From positions 1 through 50,285 of the forward strand of contig JAITWJ010000091.1 in the NCBI GenBank assembly GCA_031285325.1: 50,285 nucleotides of DNA. Reading direction: 5' to 3'. Made by a program: the position numbers and the translations under genes. Positions 18,608-29,518 of this stretch are shown piece by piece. Under the pieces are notes generated by a model that worked only from the letters and a program-made list of their open reading frames with translations, ran no database searches and had not been told where the DNA came from. Each line of letters starts with the position of its first letter. Position 1 is the first letter of the stretch. The stretch is from Bacteroidales bacterium (GTDB lineage Bacteria; Bacteroidota; Bacteroidia; Bacteroidales; Prolixibacteraceae).

Positions 18608-20068
18608 TTAATTACCTGAATTTAACATTATGGGTTGTTCAAGTCTATCGGCATCAAGACGTATAAAAATAAAGAGCAGTATTGTAAACGACCACAAGGA
18701 AGAACCGCCATAACTAAAAAAGGGCAAAGGAATACCAACAACCGGCATCAACCCGATAGTCATTCCGATATTTATCATAAAATGAAAAAACAGTATTACA
18801 GCAACACAATAACCATAAATTCTTGAGAATACGGAACGTTGTTTTTCGGCCGACAATATTATTCTTACCACAAGGGCGATAAACAGTGATATAAATACAA
18901 GCGAACCAACAAACCCCCACTCTTCGCCAACAGTACAAAAAATGAAATCGGTACTTTGTTCAGGTACAAAATTGAACTTGGTTTGTGTTCCATTAAGGAA
19001 TCCTTTTCCTAAAAAGCCTCCCGAACCAATTGCAATTTTGCTTTGGTTCACATTATATCCAACTCCTAATGGATCTGAGTTAATTCCGAGTAATTCATTT
19101 ATTCTCGCCTGATGATGCGGCATAAGAAAATTATTAAATACAAAATCAACTGACAGGCTAAAAAATACGGCACCTAAAAAAATTACAAAAATTGTTACAG
19201 AATCTTTTATTTTTTTTCTGGCAAAATAAATTATCGACGTTACTCCTCCTGTTAGTGAACTTATTACGAATAAATCGATTGGCTGAAAATTTGTATTAAC
19301 AAGTAAATCAAAAAAGAAAATAAGGCCAAATGATGTGCCGAAGAAAAGTAATGTGAAACCAAACTGTTTCAATTTTGGGTTTATAATAAACAAAATTATA
19401 AGTGTTATAGCTAAAAGAGCAATGTTCAAAACCAAGTTAGACATTATAAGAGCACAAATAAAAAGTAACACCACAAGTGTGCCAAAAAACAAAACAACCC
19501 CCGAAAGACCTTCACGAAACAGAACAATTACAAAAGATAAATATACCAGCGCAGATCCTGTATCTTTCTGCATAAGTATCAACAAAACCGGCACAAGTAT
19601 AATTATTGCCATTACAAAATACGATTTTATCCGGTGGATTTTAAATCCAAAAGTGCTCATGTATTTTGCCAGGGCAAGACTCACGGCAAGTTTGCTAAAT
19701 TCTGAAGGCTGAATCCCTAAACTGCCAATACTAAACCACGATTTCGAACCATTTATTTCAGAGCCAATCAAAAGAACAAGAACTAATAAAAAAACAACAA
19801 ACAAGTAGATAAAAAAGGTAAAAAAAACGTAAAAATTTGTTTCAATTAAAATGATAATGAAAGCAATAATGAATGCTGCCCCAATCCACATCAACTGTTT
19901 TCCATAACGCTGCGAAAGGTCGAAAATACTGCTATGTTCGATGTTATAAACCGAAGCATAAATATTAAACCAGCCCATGAAAACCAGCAAAACATAAATC
20001 AGTACTGTAATCCAGTCTATGTTTGCCCATAAATTATTACGCCTTGGCTTTTCGGTTAAATTAAACAT
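18608..20068 (-). CDS. rodA: Rod shape-determining protein RodA (SEDS glycosyltransferase)
   Basis: 486 aa; SWFSIGSLGIQPSEFSKLA, PLPFFSYGGSSLW. Confidence 0.95.
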   Translation of the reverse strand: MFNLTEKPRRNNLWANIDWITVLIYVLLVFMGWFNIYASVYNIEHSSIFDLSQRYGKQLMWIGAAFIIAFIIILIETNFYVFFTFFIYLFVVFLLVLVLLIGSEINGSKSWFSIGSLGIQPSEFSKLAVSLALAKYMSTFGFKIHRIKSYFVMAIIILVPVLLILMQKDTGSALVYLSFVIVLFREGLSGVVLFFGTLVVLLFICALIMSNLVLNIALLAITLIILFIINPKLKQFGFTLLFFGTSFGLIFFFDLLVNTNFQPIDLFVISSLTGGVTSIIYFARKKIKDSVTIFVIFLGAVFFSLSVDFVFNNFLMPHHQARINELLGINSDPLGVGYNVNQSKIAIGSGGFLGKGFLNGTQTKFNFVPEQSTDFIFCTVGEEWGFVGSLVFISLFIALVVRIILSAEKQRSVFSRIYGYCVAVILFFHFMINIGMTIGLMPVVGIPLPFFSYGGSSLWSFTILLFIFIRLDADRLEQPIMLNSGN

Positions 20069-20071
20069 TGC

Positions 20072-21880
20072 CTAATATATATGCAACAAATCTACTTCAA
20101 TCATTCTTTCTTCTATCCATTTACGACTTTCAGCAATCTCTCTTTTGATATATTTTTCTACTAACAAACTCGCAATAGGTGCAGCATAAGTTGCACCAAA
20201 ACCGCTGTTTTCAACATACACGACAATTGCAATTTGAGGATTGTTTTTTGGAGCAAATGCCATAAAAACTGAATGGTCTTCTCCGTGAGGATTCTGAACA
20301 GTACCTGTTTTCCCACACATTTCAATTTCAGGTATATTCATTAAAGACGCTGCACTCGTGTTTTCAACCACCATCTGCATTCCTTCTATAACAGGTTCAA
20401 AATTTTCAGGTGAAATCTTTGTATAAATCTTTGTTTTAAATCGCTGGTCAATCTCACCATTTTCAATCTCTTTTATAACATGTGGAATAAAATACCAACC
20501 TCTGTTTGCTACTATTGCTCCATAATTAGCAAGTTGCAGCGGAGTCATTTCTATTTCACCTTGCCCAATTGACAGAGATCGAACAGTTTGAGCATTCCAA
20601 CGCCTTTCTCCATATAGCCGGTTGTAATGTTCGTCTGTGGGAATATTGCCATCATATTCGTTTGTTATGTCTGAATCGAGTTTCCGTCCTATTCCAAAAC
20701 TCAGCACATATTCGCGCCAAATGTTATAACCTTCGGCAGCAGTAGGATATTTGGTTATTATAGACCTAAAAGTATTCCACATAAACGGATTGCAAGATTC
20801 CCTTATTGCTTCAATAACTCCCAGAGGGGAAACATGGTTGTGGGTACAGCGTATTGGACTCGATTCGGGACCTGAACATGAAAATCTGGTATCGAGTGTG
20901 ATACTTTGTTCCTGAAGGGCAATCATGGCGTTCAAAATTTTAAATGTTGAACCTGGCGAGTATCCGGCAAGTAGAGTTCTATCGAACAATGGTTTAAGTG
21001 TATCGGAAAGCAATTTTGAATAATTGCTGCCTCTTGCTCTCCCAACAAGCATTCCAGGATTATAGTATGGTGCGCTAACCATAGTTAGAATTTCGCCTGT
21101 TAAAGGTTCGATAGCAACTACAGCACCTTTTTTATTGCTGAACAATTTCTCTGCATAAGCCTGTAGTTCCAAGTCGATGGTTGAAACCAAGTTTTTACCA
21201 ATTTTTGCAGTAACATCTTCTGTTCCATCCATATAACTATCTTGTATGCGATTATGCACATCGACCATAAATTTTTTCAGCCCTTTTTCTCCCCGCAAAT
21301 GTTCTTCGTACGACTTTTCAATTCCGCTAACCCCTATATAGTCGCCCATTCCGTAATAATCATCTCTTGCCAAATCGTTTTGCGTAACCTCGCCCACATA
21401 ACCTAAAACATGCGCTGCTGATGACGTTTCGTATTCTCTAAGCGTTCTTGGCAGTGTGTAAAAACCTTTAAATTTAAAGAGATGCTCCTGTAAAATGGCA
21501 TAATTTTCTGGCGAAATCTGTTTTACAATTACTGAAGGTTTATACCACGAATAATTTTTAGCTTCCTCTATTTTAGCCTCCAATTCTTCTTTTTCAACAC
21601 CAACAAGCTGACATAAATGAAGCGTATCGAAGTTTTTTACCTCACGGGGAGTAATTAACAAATCGTAAGAAGATTTATTGATAACCATAAGCTTCCCTTT
21701 ACGGTCGTAAATCAGTCCGCGTGCAGGGTACTGAATTACTTCACGCAATACGTTATTGGTAGCAAATTGTTTGTATTTTGGATCAAGAATCTGTAAATTG
21801 AACAAACAGATGACATATACTAATCCAATAAATACGAAAATCCCAATTACAGTTTTACTTCGTTTAGAAAATTTGTCCAT
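20072..21880 (-). CDS. mrdA: Penicillin-binding protein 2
   Basis: 602 aa; PARGLIYDRKGKLM, AGYSPGSTFKILNAMIAL (SxxK), EMCGKTGTVQNPHG (KTG). Confidence 0.96.
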   Translation of the reverse strand: MDKFSKRSKTVIGIFVFIGLVYVICLFNLQILDPKYKQFATNNVLREVIQYPARGLIYDRKGKLMVINKSSYDLLITPREVKNFDTLHLCQLVGVEKEELEAKIEEAKNYSWYKPSVIVKQISPENYAILQEHLFKFKGFYTLPRTLREYETSSAAHVLGYVGEVTQNDLARDDYYGMGDYIGVSGIEKSYEEHLRGEKGLKKFMVDVHNRIQDSYMDGTEDVTAKIGKNLVSTIDLELQAYAEKLFSNKKGAVVAIEPLTGEILTMVSAPYYNPGMLVGRARGSNYSKLLSDTLKPLFDRTLLAGYSPGSTFKILNAMIALQEQSITLDTRFSCSGPESSPIRCTHNHVSPLGVIEAIRESCNPFMWNTFRSIITKYPTAAEGYNIWREYVLSFGIGRKLDSDITNEYDGNIPTDEHYNRLYGERRWNAQTVRSLSIGQGEIEMTPLQLANYGAIVANRGWYFIPHVIKEIENGEIDQRFKTKIYTKISPENFEPVIEGMQMVVENTSAASLMNIPEIEMCGKTGTVQNPHGEDHSVFMAFAPKNNPQIAIVVYVENSGFGATYAAPIASLLVEKYIKREIAESRKWIEERMIEVDLLHIY

Positions 21881-21889
21881 TAAGAAAAA

Positions 21890-22393
21890 TTAATCCCTAA
21901 AAATAATATACTGACTCAAAACTATAACAAAAATAGAAAAAACAGAACTGACAATAATTTTTAAAATAGTATAAAAGAGTCCTGAAAATGAAAATATTTC
22001 GAGAAAAAACAATACCATGTGATGAAAAAACACCATAGCTACAGTATAAAGCATAAACCACTGAATACTGTTTTGTTTTAATCCAGGATAATTATTATTC
22101 TCTTTGTCGCGACTCGAAATTGCACCAATAATTACCGGCCTTAAATAGGCAATAAAAGTTGTAGCTGCCGCGTGAATACCAAGGCTATCTGAAAATACAT
22201 CGATAGTTAAACCTAACAAAAAGGCTAACGGCAACAGTAAATATTTAGGTATTGTTAGCGGAAGAAGCATAACAAAGAGAATATAAATAAAAGGATTTAC
22301 AAATCCACTGAATTGAATTTGATTCAATATCAAAACTTGTATTAAAACCATGCTAAAAAAAATAATACCGTATTTGATTATGGAATGAGTCAT
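21890..22393 (-). CDS. mreD: Rod shape-determining protein MreD
   Basis: 167 aa polytopic membrane protein between mreC and mrdA. Confidence 0.85.
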   Translation of the reverse strand: MTHSIIKYGIIFFSMVLIQVLILNQIQFSGFVNPFIYILFVMLLPLTIPKYLLLPLAFLLGLTIDVFSDSLGIHAAATTFIAYLRPVIIGAISSRDKENNNYPGLKQNSIQWFMLYTVAMVFFHHMVLFFLEIFSFSGLFYTILKIIVSSVFSIFVIVLSQYIIFRD

Positions 22394-23226
22394 TCTTGAA
22401 TCAGTTTTTCTAATTGGTTAATTTCTGTGGTATTCTTATTTTCAACAATTTCAACATAGGTTATTGTTTTAAAATCAACAGAAAGTTTTACTCTCACATC
22501 ATAGTAATTTTCGCCTTGGAGCTGTTCAAATGATTCAATTGTACCTATCAAAACCCCTTCAGGAAAAATGGAAGAATAACCACTGGTAACTATAGTATCT
22601 CCCAATTGTAAAGAAACATGAAATGGAACTTCCATCAGGTTCGCATAACGGTAATCTTTCCCATCCCAATACAAAGAACAAAAAAAGTTACTCTTTTTAA
22701 TTTTCGATGATACGCTCCAATGCTGATTCAATACCGACAATCCGAGTGAATAATTATCGGTTACGTTGGTAACCATGCCAACAATACCATCAGCCGATAT
22801 AATTCCCTGATCTGTTTTTATTCCATCTTTTCCTCCTTTATTTAATACGATATAATTGTATGGCTTATTAACTGAATTATTGACAACTTTTGCCGATACA
22901 AACTTAAAATACCCCGAATCGTATGGAATAAACGTAAAAGTTTTAGAATCGGGAATAACATCGTTATCTGACGGTCGTAACTTAAAGTTTGAACGGAGCC
23001 TTGCGTTTTCGGCAGCCAGCCTACTGTTTACTTTCGACAAGTTGAAATAATTTGTTACCGAACTGTACGTTTCGTAAATACTTCCGATAAATTGGCTTGC
23101 CGAATTCAGATACTTAGCCCTTTGGTAACTGTTATTGCTGAAAATAAATACGAACGAAATAATTTCCAGAGAAAAAAAAAGGAAAAATCCATAATTTTTT
23201 AACAGATACCTGAATAAACTACTCAT
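22390..23226 (-). CDS. mreC: Rod shape-determining protein MreC
   Basis: 278 aa; GKDGIKTDQGIISADGIVGMVTNVTDNYSLGLSVLNQHW. Confidence 0.95.
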   Translation of the reverse strand: MSSLFRYLLKNYGFFLFFSLEIISFVFIFSNNSYQRAKYLNSASQFIGSIYETYSSVTNYFNLSKVNSRLAAENARLRSNFKLRPSDNDVIPDSKTFTFIPYDSGYFKFVSAKVVNNSVNKPYNYIVLNKGGKDGIKTDQGIISADGIVGMVTNVTDNYSLGLSVLNQHWSVSSKIKKSNFFCSLYWDGKDYRYANLMEVPFHVSLQLGDTIVTSGYSSIFPEGVLIGTIESFEQLQGENYYDVRVKLSVDFKTITYVEIVENKNTTEINQLEKLIQE

Positions 23227-23249
23227 TTTTCAGAAAAATATCCTTACAA

Positions 23250-24272
23250 TTACCGAATTAAGAAAGAGAATTTATCTACATTTTTTAAAGCTGTTCCGGT
23301 TCCTCTCACAACAGCTCTCAGAGGATCCTCGGCAATATGAAAGGTGATTCCAATTTTATTAGTCAATCTTTTATCAAATCCTCTCAGTAATGCGCCTCCT
23401 CCAGCCAGCCAAATTCCTTTCGCCACAATATCGGCATACAATTCGGGTGGGGTTTGTTCTAAAGCGCCCAAAATAGCGGTTTCAATTTTTGAAATCGATT
23501 TTTCGAGGCAATGTGCTATTTCCTGATAGGAAACCGGCACTTCAATCGGAAGGGCTGTCATCTGGTTAGGTCCCTGTACTACATAATCAGGTGGCGGATC
23601 ATTCAGTTGAGAAAGTACCGAGCCCACATGAATCTTTATTTCTTCGGCGGTTCTTTCACCAATTTTTATGTTGTGCTGGTGGCGCATATATTCAACAATA
23701 TCGGCGGTAAGGTCGTCGCCGGCAATACGTATTGATTTGTTGGTTACAATTCCGCCCAGCGAAATTACGGCAATCTCTGTAGTTCCTCCGCCAATGTCAA
23801 CTATCATGTTACCTTCTGGCGCTTCCACGTCAAGCCCAATACCGATAGCTGCAGCCATTGGTTCATATATCATGTAAACCTCTCTGCCTCCGGCATGTTC
23901 AGCCGAATCACGAACGGCACGTATTTCAACTTCGGTACTTCCGGAAGGAATACAAATCACCATTTTCAATGCCGGTGAAAATATTCTCGATTTGGGGTTA
24001 ATCATTTTAATCATTCCCCTTATCATTTGTTCGGCAGCATTAAAATCAGCTATCACGCCATCTCTAAGCGGCCTTATTGTTTTCAATTTCGCATGTGTTT
24101 TCCCTTGCATTTGCCTGGCTTTTTCACCAATAGCCACCGTTTTTTCGGTTTTCAGGTCGATAGCAACAATCGACGGTTCATCAACTACTATTTTATCGTT
24201 TTGGATTATAATTGTATTTGCTGTTCCAAGATCAATTGCGATTTCTTGAGTTAAAAATGAAAATAGTCCCAT
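23250..24272 (-). CDS. mreB: Rod shape-determining protein MreB
   Basis: 340 aa; EIAIDLGTANTIII, MIVDIGGGTTEIAVISLGGIV. Confidence 0.98.
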   Translation of the reverse strand: MGLFSFLTQEIAIDLGTANTIIIQNDKIVVDEPSIVAIDLKTEKTVAIGEKARQMQGKTHAKLKTIRPLRDGVIADFNAAEQMIRGMIKMINPKSRIFSPALKMVICIPSGSTEVEIRAVRDSAEHAGGREVYMIYEPMAAAIGIGLDVEAPEGNMIVDIGGGTTEIAVISLGGIVTNKSIRIAGDDLTADIVEYMRHQHNIKIGERTAEEIKIHVGSVLSQLNDPPPDYVVQGPNQMTALPIEVPVSYQEIAHCLEKSISKIETAILGALEQTPPELYADIVAKGIWLAGGGALLRGFDKRLTNKIGITFHIAEDPLRAVVRGTGTALKNVDKFSFLIR

Positions 24273-24287
24273 AATTTTTGGTTTATG

Positions 24288-25880
24288 TTAATGCTTAAAA
24301 TGCCTCTTGCCTGTAAAAGCCATAGCTATGCCAAATTCATCGCATGCTTCAATAACTTCATTATCTCTGATACTGCCACCCGGTTCAATAATGTATTTTA
24401 CACCATATTCGTTGGCAGCATCGATACTATCACGAAATGGGAAAAAAGCGTCGGATATTAATACTGATTTTTCAATATCAAGACCTTCTTTCATTTTAAA
24501 GCGTGGTATGGACAACTGCCGCAAACTGTCTAAGCGGTTGGGCTGCCCCATTCCTGCTCCTGTTAACCAAAACGAACCGTCTTTATTTTCTGTAACTATG
24601 GCAATTGAATTACTTTTCAAATGTTTGCAAGCTACTATACCAAATTTCGCCAGATTTGCTTTTTCGGTTTCAAATGGTTTTTTAGTAACAGTGTTAAATT
24701 CGGCATCCAATCCTTCGTCTTCATCCTGTATAAGAATGCCTCCGTTAATTGAGCGATACAATTTTTCACCGGTAATTTCGTTTTTCACAGGAACAACCAT
24801 GAGGCGCAGATTTTTCTTTTTTGTAAAAATATCGAGTGCATCTTCGGTAAATTCAGGTGCAATTATTATTTCAACAAATTTACTTCCAAACCAGTTCGCA
24901 ACTTCAGCAGTAACTTTATCGGTAAAACAAATTATACTTCCATACGCGCTTATTGGGTCGCCTTCCCATGCGAGCTCCAACGATTTTAAAATATTGCCGG
25001 TTACTGCCAGTCCACAAGGATTAAGATGTTTAATTACTGAAACTGCAACTTTGTTTTTTATGTGTTTTACCGAATGATAAGCGTCGCCGGCCGATTTCCA
25101 AGCTGCATCTGCATCAAGCATATTGTTATACGACAACGCCTTGCCTTGCAAAACATGTGCGTTTGCCAGAGTAACTCCTGCCGATGTATTGTTGTATTTA
25201 AAAAAAACAGCTTTTTGATGCGGGTTTTCGCCGTAACGGAGTATTTCACCATTATTCAGACTAATTCGTTCGGTATCTTCTGAAACATTGCGATTGAAAT
25301 AGTTGAAAATTGCCGAATCGTAATGCGACGAAACAGCAAAGGCTTTTCCGGCAAAGTTCCTGCGATCGTCTAACGATGATTCTCCACATTTTCCATTCAG
25401 CAAATTTAAAAGAGGAATGTATTCTTTTTGTGAAGGTACAACAATTACATCGTTGTAATTCTTTGCGGCTGCTCTGATAAGAGAGATCCCGCCTATATCA
25501 ATTTTTTCAATAATTTCCTGTTCTGCAGCTCCTGAAGCAACTGTATTTTCAAAAGGATAAAGATCAACAATAACCAAATCAATTTCGGGTATTTCGTATT
25601 GTACAAGATGACTTTGGTCGCCTTGATTGTTTCTGCGTGAAAGTATCCCGCCAAAAACTTTCGGGTGAAGCGTTTTTACTCTGCCGCCCAAAATCGACGG
25701 GTATCCGGTCAGGCTTTCCACCGAGGTAACTTCAATTCCGAGCGATTCAATAAACGATTTTGTACCACCGGTGCTTAAAATCTTAACTCCAAGTTCGTTT
25801 AACCTGTATATTATTGTATCAAGATTTTCTTTGTTATATACTGAAACAAGTGCGGTTTTAATTTTTTTATTATCAGTCAT
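24288..25880 (-). CDS. purH: Bifunctional AICAR transformylase/IMP cyclohydrolase
   Basis: 530 aa; ILSTGGTKSFIE, YPSILGGRVKTLHPKVFGGIL, VIKHLNPCGLA. Confidence 0.96.
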   Translation of the reverse strand: MTDNKKIKTALVSVYNKENLDTIIYRLNELGVKILSTGGTKSFIESLGIEVTSVESLTGYPSILGGRVKTLHPKVFGGILSRRNNQGDQSHLVQYEIPEIDLVIVDLYPFENTVASGAAEQEIIEKIDIGGISLIRAAAKNYNDVIVVPSQKEYIPLLNLLNGKCGESSLDDRRNFAGKAFAVSSHYDSAIFNYFNRNVSEDTERISLNNGEILRYGENPHQKAVFFKYNNTSAGVTLANAHVLQGKALSYNNMLDADAAWKSAGDAYHSVKHIKNKVAVSVIKHLNPCGLAVTGNILKSLELAWEGDPISAYGSIICFTDKVTAEVANWFGSKFVEIIIAPEFTEDALDIFTKKKNLRLMVVPVKNEITGEKLYRSINGGILIQDEDEGLDAEFNTVTKKPFETEKANLAKFGIVACKHLKSNSIAIVTENKDGSFWLTGAGMGQPNRLDSLRQLSIPRFKMKEGLDIEKSVLISDAFFPFRDSIDAANEYGVKYIIEPGGSIRDNEVIEACDEFGIAMAFTGKRHFKH

Positions 25881-26125
25881 TTATTTCGTTTTTCAATTAG
25901 CTTACAAAGATAAAATTATCAATTAATATTACCAATTTAATAATTAAGAATTAAGAGATTTAATGATTGAAAACCATTCGTAATTCAGCCAACGGCAACG
26001 CATCTGAGGAATGAATATCAGTTAACAATTATTTATCAAAAGATTAGAACGAAAATAAGATAGAAAACTGTTAGATACATTTCAAAACAGGCATTCAGGG
26101 GGTGTTTGTCATATTTATTACTGTT

Positions 26126-26773
26126 CTAATGCCCCGCAGGGCGGTTCGTGATTATTTTCTCCCTTATCAAATTTTCAATTTCATCGGTGCCGTATTCAAT
26201 CATGACAACGGGAACACTGACAGTTCTGTCAACTGCCGCATCGGGGCTCGACAAATGAATGAACAGAAAATGATCGTCATGGCTTGTGGCCTGTATTTCA
26301 TCCCAGCGTATCAGTTCGTGCCTTTTGCCTTTGAGTATTAACAGCCCCCCGTCTGAGATTTGTATGACGGGTTCCGGTTTTATCAGCCTGATGATTGAGG
26401 CAACTGCTCCGAACCCGAAAAACAGCATGCCGGCAATTCCTATAATATAACCCCGTGTGGGCGTATAATGGGGGCTGTCGTCAAACAAATGGAAGAAAGG
26501 CAGGCACAGCAGGCCGCAAAGTACAAAAGCGAGGCAGGCCCAAAGCAAAACAATTAATTTCCTGCGACTTTGTTTCAGCGTTATTATTTGTTGCCGTTCA
26601 ATCTTCCTGTTTCCTTTCCTTTCCAACGCGTACACGGCAGCTCCGCCAACTCCAAAAAGCGACAGCGTACTAATTCCCAGCAACAGCTCTTTGGCATTTT
26701 CTGCTTTTAATATCAGAAAAATTGACACTGCCGTAAAAATGGCGCTGATAACATATAGTAATTTTCGCTTCAT
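26126..26773 (-). CDS. STM3941-like membrane protein
   Basis: 215 aa with several TM helices and a C-terminal PH-like region (ISDGGLLILKGKRHELIRWDEIQA). Confidence 0.6.
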   Translation of the reverse strand: MKRKLLYVISAIFTAVSIFLILKAENAKELLLGISTLSLFGVGGAAVYALERKGNRKIERQQIITLKQSRRKLIVLLWACLAFVLCGLLCLPFFHLFDDSPHYTPTRGYIIGIAGMLFFGFGAVASIIRLIKPEPVIQISDGGLLILKGKRHELIRWDEIQATSHDDHFLFIHLSSPDAAVDRTVSVPVVMIEYGTDEIENLIREKIITNRPAGH

Positions 26774-26862
26774 TTACATTTCAACCACTTTGGGCGGTTT
26801 GTAATTGGTTTTCGCATGCGGTGAATACTTATTTTTGTCGGGTGCAAAGATACGCATTTTTC

Positions 26863-27009
26863 GAGAGTGCCGGAACGGTTTCCGTTCGTGGTGGAATGAG
26901 ACGTATTCCATCAGGAATGGAGCATATTCTATCAGGAACGGAACACATTCCTGCCGGAATGCCACCTGTTCAATATTGAATTGAGGTTATTCCCTGTGGT
27001 TACAGTGTG
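26863..27009. repeat. Degenerate tandem array, exact 21-bp period, about 7 units (array 2)
   Basis: Units at 26884, 26905, 26926, 26947, 26968 and 26989, plus a decayed unit before; core ATTCC-N4-GGAAT as in array 1. Confidence 0.85.
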
Positions 27010-27286
27010 TGGCAAGGGCAAATGGCGGTCGCGCCTGCACGCGGGATTATTTATTATCAAAATTCATATTCCTCTAATAAGATTAAAAGATACTATTAAT
27101 CCATTAACACTGAAAATACTGATTCAGACAATATAGAAACCTGAAAATAAGTAAAAACAGTTGTAAATTTTAACTCACATTAACTATTCATGTTCGGGAA
27201 TTTATATTTGTTATTGATAATTTTGCTGTTCTGCGGTAAAAAACAATCGGATTATTGAATTTTTAACACTTAAAATATATAAATAC

Positions 27287-28024
27287 ATGTTCAATGCAAA
27301 AGAAATACTGGGGCAACTTATGCAGTCGTCCCAAGGAATGTCGGCACCACAGTCGGGCGCCGCAGAGCAAGGATCGCTTCTTGGTGGGATTGGCGGACTG
27401 TTGAAAAATCCGGCTGTTACCGGAGCCCTTAGCGGAGCCGGAGGCGGACTGCTGGCCGGACTGTTGCTTAGCAACAAAAAGGTACGCAGCGTGGGAGGCA
27501 AGGTTGCAGCCGTGGGCGGAGCAGCAGCACTTGGAGCCATTGCGCTGAAAGCTTATCAAAACTGGCAGGGCAACCGCGGTAACACACAAACAGCGACGGC
27601 CTCTGCACAGACGATGCGGAAACAGCCGCAGCAAAACATGCTCGACTTCAACTGTATGCCCGAACAGCAGCAGGAAGATCACAGCAGGGCCATGCTTGCA
27701 GCTATAGTTGCCGCGGCAAAGGCCGACGGACATTTCGACTCAAGGGAACAGCAACTGATTCAGGAACAGATAACAAAACTTGGCGATGCCGAAACAACTG
27801 CATGGGTGCAACAGGAAATACGCAAACCGCTCGATGCCGCGCGTATTGCCGCCATGGCAACATCGCCCGAACTGGCTTCGGAAATATACCTTGCCAGCCT
27901 CATGGTTATCGACGAACAGAACGAACACGAAAAAGCGTATCTCAATTCGCTGGCCAAGAAACTTGGGCTCGACCCGCAGCTAAGGCTTGAAATTGAGCAA
28001 CAACTGGCGCAGGCTGGTACGTAA
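27287..28024 (+). CDS. DUF533 (YebE-like, TerB-fold) protein
   Basis: 245 aa; GALSGAGGGLLAGLLLSNKKVRSVGGKVAAVGGAAALGAIALKAYQNWQ and AIVAAAKADGHFDSREQQLI. Confidence 0.85.
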   Translation: MFNAKEILGQLMQSSQGMSAPQSGAAEQGSLLGGIGGLLKNPAVTGALSGAGGGLLAGLLLSNKKVRSVGGKVAAVGGAAALGAIALKAYQNWQGNRGNTQTATASAQTMRKQPQQNMLDFNCMPEQQQEDHSRAMLAAIVAAAKADGHFDSREQQLIQEQITKLGDAETTAWVQQEIRKPLDAARIAAMATSPELASEIYLASLMVIDEQNEHEKAYLNSLAKKLGLDPQLRLEIEQQLAQAGT

Positions 28025-28067
28025 ATTAAGAAACCGACACAAGCGGTGTTTAAGCAAACAAAATAAG

Positions 28068-28106
28068 CCGTACTCTAAAAGTTAGACAAAACTTTTTGGA
28101 GTACGG
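28068..28106. terminator. Long hairpin between convergent DUF533 gene and argH (probable bidirectional terminator)
   Basis: CCGTACTCTAAAAGTT...AACTTTTTGGAGTACGG, near-perfect 16-bp stem with a short loop; no strong T-tract outside the stem. Confidence 0.6.
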
Positions 28107-28186
28107 TTCAAGTTTAATATTGTGTGAATATAAGGTTACAACAATTTTTCAAACCAATTCTATATACCGAAATTTACACAGTGTAT

Positions 28187-29518
28187 CTATTTCAATAACT
28201 CAGAGATTGAGTTTTCGATTTGTTCGAAACCGAAATTTTTGATCAATGTTGCCTTTTTTGCCGAAATTTTATCAATACACAAATTACCTATACTTCCGGC
28301 GTGCGTATGTGCGACTTTCTTCTCAGGCTTAAATTCGTTCTTTTCAATTTGTGTACTAACCTGTTTGTAGGCTTCCCTGAACGGAATTCCCTGTAAAACA
28401 AGTTTATTTACTTCCTCTACACTAAAAATATAATCGTACTTTTCGTCTTCAAGTAAATGAGTATTTACCGACATGTTTTTAAGGGCGAGTGCAACTATTT
28501 TTATGCAATCGTTTAATTCACAAAACATAGGCAAAAATATTTCTTTAACCATTTGTAAGTCGCGAAAATATCCGCTCGGCAAATTGTTAGTTATTAATGA
28601 AATTTGGTTTGGTATGCCCTGCAGTTTGTTACATCTTGCCCTTATTAATTCAAAAACATCGGGATTTTTTTTGTGTGGCATTATGCTTGAACCGGTTGTA
28701 AATTCAGCAGGCAAACTTACAAAATTGAAGTTTTGGCTCATAAAAAGACAAACGTCGAAAGCCAGTTTCGAAATTGTTGCAGCGAGGTTTGCCATAGCAA
28801 ACGAAACAATTTTTTCTACTTTACCACGCCCCATCTGTGCATAAACCACATTGTAATTCATGTTTTCAAATCCGAGTAAATTGGTTGTCATCTGTCGGTT
28901 GAGGGGAAATGATGAGCCATAACCGGCTGCCGACCCAAGCGGATTTTGATTGGTAATTTTGAATGATGAATGTAACAGTTGCAAATCATCGGTTAAACTT
29001 TCGGCATAAGCGCCGAACCATAATCCAAACGAAGACGGCATCGCAATCTGTAAATGCGTGTACCCCGGCATCAGAATTTCTTTTGTTTCTTTACTACGCT
29101 GCAGTAAAATATCAATTAATACAGATGTATTTTCTACTATTTCGCTTATTGCATTGCGCGTAAAAAGTTTCAAGTCAAGTAACACTTGGTCGTTGCGCGA
29201 ACGTCCACTGTGTATTTTTTTCCCAAAATCACCCAACTCTTTAGTAAGCATTAACTCAACTTGAGAATGGACATCTTCAACACCATCTTCAATAACAAAA
29301 TTCCCCGATTCTGCAATTCTATAAAGCTCTTTTAGTTTGGCCAATAAAACCTGAAGTTCTTCTTTCTCAAGCAGCCCAACCGATTCTAACATTATAATAT
29401 GCGCCATAGAGCCTAAAATATCGAACGGGGCTAAATAAAGATCAAGTTCACGATCTCTGCCGACAGTAAAATCTTCAATTGCCTTATTTAACGTAATTCC
29501 TTTTTCCCAAAGTTTCAT
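28187..29518 (-). CDS. argH: Argininosuccinate lyase
   Basis: 443 aa; GRSRNDQVLLDLKLF, GSSIMPHKKNPDVFELIRA. Confidence 0.96.
   Translation of the reverse strand: MKLWEKGITLNKAIEDFTVGRDRELDLYLAPFDILGSMAHIIMLESVGLLEKEELQVLLAKLKELYRIAESGNFVIEDGVEDVHSQVELMLTKELGDFGKKIHSGRSRNDQVLLDLKLFTRNAISEIVENTSVLIDILLQRSKETKEILMPGYTHLQIAMPSSFGLWFGAYAESLTDDLQLLHSSFKITNQNPLGSAAGYGSSFPLNRQMTTNLLGFENMNYNVVYAQMGRGKVEKIVSFAMANLAATISKLAFDVCLFMSQNFNFVSLPAEFTTGSSIMPHKKNPDVFELIRARCNKLQGIPNQISLITNNLPSGYFRDLQMVKEIFLPMFCELNDCIKIVALALKNMSVNTHLLEDEKYDYIFSVEEVNKLVLQGIPFREAYKQVSTQIEKNEFKPEKKVAHTHAGSIGNLCIDKISAKKATLIKNFGFEQIENSISELLK

Noticed and set aside
24307-25077. 256-aa plus-strand ORF antisense to purH
   Set aside because: Lies wholly within the well-supported purH gene; shadow ORF, no recognisable domain.
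26774-26965. 63-aa minus-strand ORF with 7-aa repeats (MEYVSF/LIEYAPF)
   Set aside because: Produced by the 21-bp DNA array; no independent coding evidence.
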